A stretch of 32,802 nucleotides of DNA from Alphaproteobacteria bacterium. Lineage in GTDB: Bacteria > Pseudomonadota > Alphaproteobacteria > Reyranellales > Reyranellaceae. The notes under the pieces were generated by a model. It saw nothing but the letters and a program-made list of their open reading frames with translations, was not told where the DNA came from and made no database searches. Positions 30,559 to 32,802 of this stretch are shown here, one piece after another; position 1 is the first letter of the stretch; the number at the start of each line of letters is the position of its first letter. A program made the translations under genes and the position numbers. The stretch spans positions 1 through 32,802 of the forward strand of contig JAFKFK010000055.1 in assembly GCA_017307275.1 (NCBI GenBank), given 5' to 3'.

Positions 30559-31587
30559 TCAGCTCTTCTTGTCGCAGGACGCCTTGGCGGCCTCCATCTG
30601 CTTGAAGAACGCCGGAGCATCGCCGCCGACGTCCTGGACCATCTTCGGCCATACCGGCTGCAACACCTTGCGCCACTGTTCACGCTGATCCGGCGTCGGC
30701 GTGGCGATCGTACCACCGGCCTTCACGTGCATGTCGCGCAACGTGGCCTCGAAGTCACGGATCTCCTTGCGGAGCTGATCGGCGCTGCGCCGCGAGATCG
30801 CCTTGTCGATTGCCGTACGCTCGGCAGCCGGCAGCTTGTCGTATGCGGCTTTGTTCATCAGCAGGATACCCGGCGCATCGGCCAGCTCGACGCGCGACAG
30901 GACTGGCGCGACCTTGGCCAGCCCCGACGGCAGATAGAACGTGACGACCGTCGAGTTGACGTCGGTAAGGCCGGTTTGGAAGGCCGAGGCGATCTCGGTG
31001 ATGCCGATCGGTGTCGGATTGGCGCCGAGCGCCGCCCACATCGTGGCCGATACCTTGTTGGATGCCGAAGCGGCCTTGAGACCTTTGACGTCTGCCGGAA
31101 CGAGGTACGGCTTCTTACCGACGATGTCGCCGGTGCCGACCTCCGTCCAGCCGAGAAACTTGACGCCCTTCCTCGCCAGCAGGTCGGAGACCGTCTTGGT
31201 CATGGCGTCGACCGTGCAGTCCTGCTCGGCGACATTCTTGAAGTAGAACGGCAGGCCGAGCAGGGCGAGCTCGGGAGCGATCAACGCGACGGCGCCGTTG
31301 GAGAAACCACCCATGTCGATGCGGCCGCGCGCGACCTGTTGCACCGTATCCTGTTCGTTGCCGAGTTGCGCGTTGACGAAGGAGGAGATCTTCAGCTTGC
31401 CGCCACTTTCTTCGGCGACATCCTGCTCGAACCGTCGAAGCTGTGGTGTGACCCATGGCGTTCTTTCGGGTGCGCCGGTCGTATAGCGAAGCTCCGTCAC
31501 CTTATCCTGTGCGACGGCCGCACCGGCAAAGGCCCAGAAGAGTGCAACGCCTGCCGCGACGAGAGTAGTCCCTGTCAATCCATGCAT
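30559..31587 (-). CDS. dctP: TRAP transporter substrate-binding protein (DctP family)
   Basis: This 342-residue periplasmic receptor captures an organic acid-type solute and hands it to DctQM. It has a signal peptide (about 1-26, ending GAAVAQ), the DctP core LRRFEQDVAEESGGKLKI, QVARGRIDMGG, and FQTGLTDVNSTVV with the Arg/Asn region that usually salt-bridges the ligand carboxylate. The C-terminal helices contain two AERTAIDKAISRR-type segments. It ends with Cys in ASCDKKS, which is unusual but minor. ATG 31585-31587 is chosen because the signal peptide begins there and AAGGA lies 9 bases upstream; the open frame continues upstream but not as coding. No regulator gene flanks the operon. Ligand not assigned. 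Confidence 0.95.
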   Translation of the reverse strand: MHGLTGTTLVAAGVALFWAFAGAAVAQDKVTELRYTTGAPERTPWVTPQLRRFEQDVAEESGGKLKISSFVNAQLGNEQDTVQQVARGRIDMGGFSNGAVALIAPELALLGLPFYFKNVAEQDCTVDAMTKTVSDLLARKGVKFLGWTEVGTGDIVGKKPYLVPADVKGLKAASASNKVSATMWAALGANPTPIGITEIASAFQTGLTDVNSTVVTFYLPSGLAKVAPVLSRVELADAPGILLMNKAAYDKLPAAERTAIDKAISRRSADQLRKEIRDFEATLRDMHVKAGGTIATPTPDQREQWRKVLQPVWPKMVQDVGGDAPAFFKQMEAAKASCDKKS

Positions 31588-31804
31588 GTCGACGTTTCCT
31601 TCTAGGCCCCCGGATCGGCGCACTTTTTGTCGCCTTGGTCTCGTTGCTAGTCTGCCGGCGTTCGCAACCGAAGGCGAGCCTGAAGTTGGTGGAGACATTG
31701 GCCTCGATTGCTCGGCCTCTGGGCGATCTGCCGCTCCATGGACAAGAAGTCGGCGCGTAAAGCTGCGGCCTTGCACGGGAATCGGGAGCGGTCCCCACAA
31801 GCAA
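31588..31804. other. Intergenic region upstream of dctP
   Basis: This is the gene-free stretch between the dctP start and the TrcR terminator, about 217 bases. It should hold the dctP promoter, but I could not find a convincing -35/-10 pair, and no GTTCAC-type palindrome like those beside iclR is present. No small ORF with a ribosome site stands out. Confidence 0.6.
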
Positions 31805-31829
31805 AAACCCCGGCCATGCGCCGGGGTTT
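31805..31829 (-). terminator. Rho-independent terminator of the TrcR-type gene
   Basis: Minus strand: the 10-bp stem AAACCCCGGC/GCCGGGGTTT with a 5-base loop is followed by a run of T (stem TTT plus two more). It lies 34 bp after the TGA of the 31863-32513 gene and separates it from the dctP promoter region. Confidence 0.85.
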
Positions 31830-31862
31830 ACTTATGAAATGTCCGCCGGTGTGGGCGGCGTT

Positions 31863-32513
31863 TCAATCGTGCGAAGTCTCGTCGATTTCCGGCTGGTCCG
31901 CCTCCGCCGGGTCGACAGCGGGAGCGGCTTCCTCTTCGAGCACGACACCGTTGCGGGCCGCCTCGCGCTTGCGATTGGCATCTTCTCGCGCGGCCTTGCG
32001 GCGTGCCCTGTCGACTGCGTCGTTCAAGTCTTTCAGCGAGCAGAGGCCCAGGGTCACCGGATCGCGTGGACGAACGTTCTGCATGTTCCAGTGCGAGCGG
32101 TCGCGCACCGACTGGACCGTGCTCTTGGTCGACCCCACCAGCTTGGCGACCTGGCTGTCCTGCAGCTCCGGATGGACCTTGAGCAGCCAGGCAATGGCAT
32201 CGGGACGGTCCTGGCGCTTGGCGACCGGGGTGTAGCGCGGGCCCTTGGAGCGGGCGACCGGCATGGGCACATCGCGCGGGCTCAGCTTGAGGCGAGCACC
32301 CTGATCAGCCTCAACGCGCTTGATCTCTTCTTTCGTGAGTTGCCCATTGGTGGTTGGGTCGAGTCCCGTCATGCCGCCTGCAACTTCACCGTCGGCGATC
32401 GCCTGCACTTCGAGCGGATGCAGCCCCGTGAAGGCCGAAATCTGGTCGAAGGTGAGGGTCGTATTCTCGACCAGCCAAACGGCGGTCGCCTTGGGCATCA
32501 ACACTTGCGACAT
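31863..32513 (-). CDS. trcR: DUF1013 cell-cycle transcription regulator (TrcR type)
   Basis: This 216-residue soluble protein matches DUF1013. In Caulobacter the DUF1013 protein TrcR is reported to associate with RNA polymerase and adjust cell-cycle transcription (established knowledge, from memory). Here the N-terminal part (1-45; MPKATAVWLVENTTLTFDQISAFTGLHPLEVQAIADGEV) and the middle part (RPDAIAWLLKVHPELQDSQVAKLVGSTKSTVQSVRDRSHW, about 104-143) both look like helix-turn-helix folds. The C-terminus is a charged helix followed by an acidic tail. The start is ATG with GAGGAG 8-13 bases upstream. It has its own promoter and terminator, so it is monocistronic. No contact with neighbours is implied. 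Confidence 0.88.
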   Translation of the reverse strand: MSQVLMPKATAVWLVENTTLTFDQISAFTGLHPLEVQAIADGEVAGGMTGLDPTTNGQLTKEEIKRVEADQGARLKLSPRDVPMPVARSKGPRYTPVAKRQDRPDAIAWLLKVHPELQDSQVAKLVGSTKSTVQSVRDRSHWNMQNVRPRDPVTLGLCSLKDLNDAVDRARRKAAREDANRKREAARNGVVLEEEAAPAVDPAEADQPEIDETSHD

Positions 32514-32533
32514 GAATTCACTCTCCTCGCCCG

Positions 32534-32562
32534 GATATAGAGGCCCCCTCAGGTCCCGCCAA
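32534..32562 (-). promoter_or_regulatory. Promoter of the TrcR-type gene
   Basis: Minus strand: TTGGCG (32557-32562), a 17-bp spacer and TATATC (32534-32539). The start would be near 32527, leaving a leader of about 14 nt that just contains the GAGGAG ribosome site. This placement also fits the terminator of the upstream OmpA-family gene at 32604-32628. Confidence 0.5.
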
Positions 32563-32603
32563 CCTGAAAAGCACCCAATCCCATCGCATAGCTCAAAAAG
32601 AAA

Positions 32604-32628
32604 ACGGCCGGGGTCACCCCCCGGCCGT
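32604..32628 (-). terminator. Rho-independent terminator of the OmpA-family gene
   Basis: Minus strand: the 10-bp GC-rich stem ACGGCCGGGG/CCCCGGCCGT with a 5-base loop is followed by TTTCTTTTT. It starts about 27 bp after the OmpA-family stop codon and is a textbook intrinsic terminator. Confidence 0.88.
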
Positions 32629-32654
32629 CCTCGAAGACTTTGCTTCGGATCGTC

Positions 32655-32802
32655 TTACTGGATGACGATCTCGACGCGGCGGTTCTGCGGCTCGCGGACG
32701 TTCGGGCCGGTCTGAACCAGCAGGCCCTGCTCGCCACGGCCGACAACCGCGATGGCCGTCGCCGGCACGCCTTCACGCACCAGAGCGTCCTTCACAGCGT
32801 TC
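32655..32802 (-). CDS. C-terminal end of an OmpA-family (peptidoglycan-binding) protein, 5' part outside window
   Basis: The last 48 codons are present on the minus strand, ending in VREPQNRRVEIVIQ before TAA (32655-32657). The NRRVEIVI ending, preceded by LVREGVPATAIAVVGRGEQG, is the hallmark of the OmpA C-terminal domain, which binds peptidoglycan diaminopimelate. In full-length members this domain follows a membrane barrel, a lipoprotein anchor or a TM helix; which type applies cannot be seen. An intrinsic terminator follows. Confidence 0.85.
   Translation of the reverse strand, partial: NAVKDALVREGVPATAIAVVGRGEQGLLVQTGPNVREPQNRRVEIVIQ

Noticed and set aside
1..32802. CRISPR arrays, insertion sequences, prophage, integron or toxin-antitoxin systems
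   Set aside because: No evenly spaced direct repeats, transposase, integrase or paired small toxin/antitoxin frames were seen on either strand.

Overview
The window is a GC-rich chromosomal segment from an alphaproteobacterium. The evidence is gene content and order: gyrA followed by coaD, a GyrA C-terminal domain with an acidic/Ala-rich insert, the pdxH / fabI-aroC cluster, a DUF1013 (TrcR-type) regulator, a DUF1192 protein next to a quinone oxidoreductase, and a UvrA lacking one zinc-finger cysteine. TRAP and TctC-type solute receptors point to a Rhodospirillales- or Hyphomicrobiales-like soil or water organism (inference; the genus cannot be fixed by eye). I see no insertion sequence, prophage, CRISPR array or integron.

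Layout. 1-6.5 kb: start of an unidentified gene, tRNA-Lys with its own promoter, coaD and gyrA (all minus), a HAD hydrolase (plus), ssb (minus) and an MFS transporter (plus). 6.6-16.8 kb: uvrA (plus); a coupled minus-strand run pdxH > cation efflux protein > kinase/ATPase fusion; then fabI > aroC > small membrane protein > sppA > haem-binding beta-barrel protein on plus. 17.5-24.6 kb is the accessory catabolic/regulatory block: a 2H phosphoesterase and a DUF169 protein (ATGA overlap), an IclR regulator, and divergently a TctC/Bug binding protein and a single 1280-residue HyuA-HyuB fusion. 24.6-27.7 kb: DUF1192 > metY > alpha/beta hydrolase > SDR, tightly packed on minus. 27.7-31.6 kb: a quinone oxidoreductase (plus) and a complete TRAP transporter dctPQM (minus). 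31.8-32.8 kb: TrcR-type regulator and the tail of an OmpA-family protein, each with a clear intrinsic terminator.

The most interesting signal is in the IclR block. Two 17-bp near-identical palindromes (TGTTCACCAGGTGAACA and CGTTCACCTGCTGAACG) lie exactly at the two ends of the iclR gene, one containing its start codon and the other its stop codon. Each is followed outward, at 17-18 bp from its outer arm, by the same hexamer TAGGCA. This looks like one IclR protein controlling itself, the tctC-hyuAB operon on one side and the DUF169-2H phosphoesterase operon on the other, which would define a small regulon for uptake and hydrolysis or carboxylation of an unknown, possibly cyclic amide or ketone, substrate.

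The genome is compact here. Four convergent gene pairs have stop codons that touch, overlap or are separated by only 4 bp, and several same-strand pairs overlap by ATGA. No gene-free stretch exceeds 300 bases; the longest is the 275 bp upstream of dctP.
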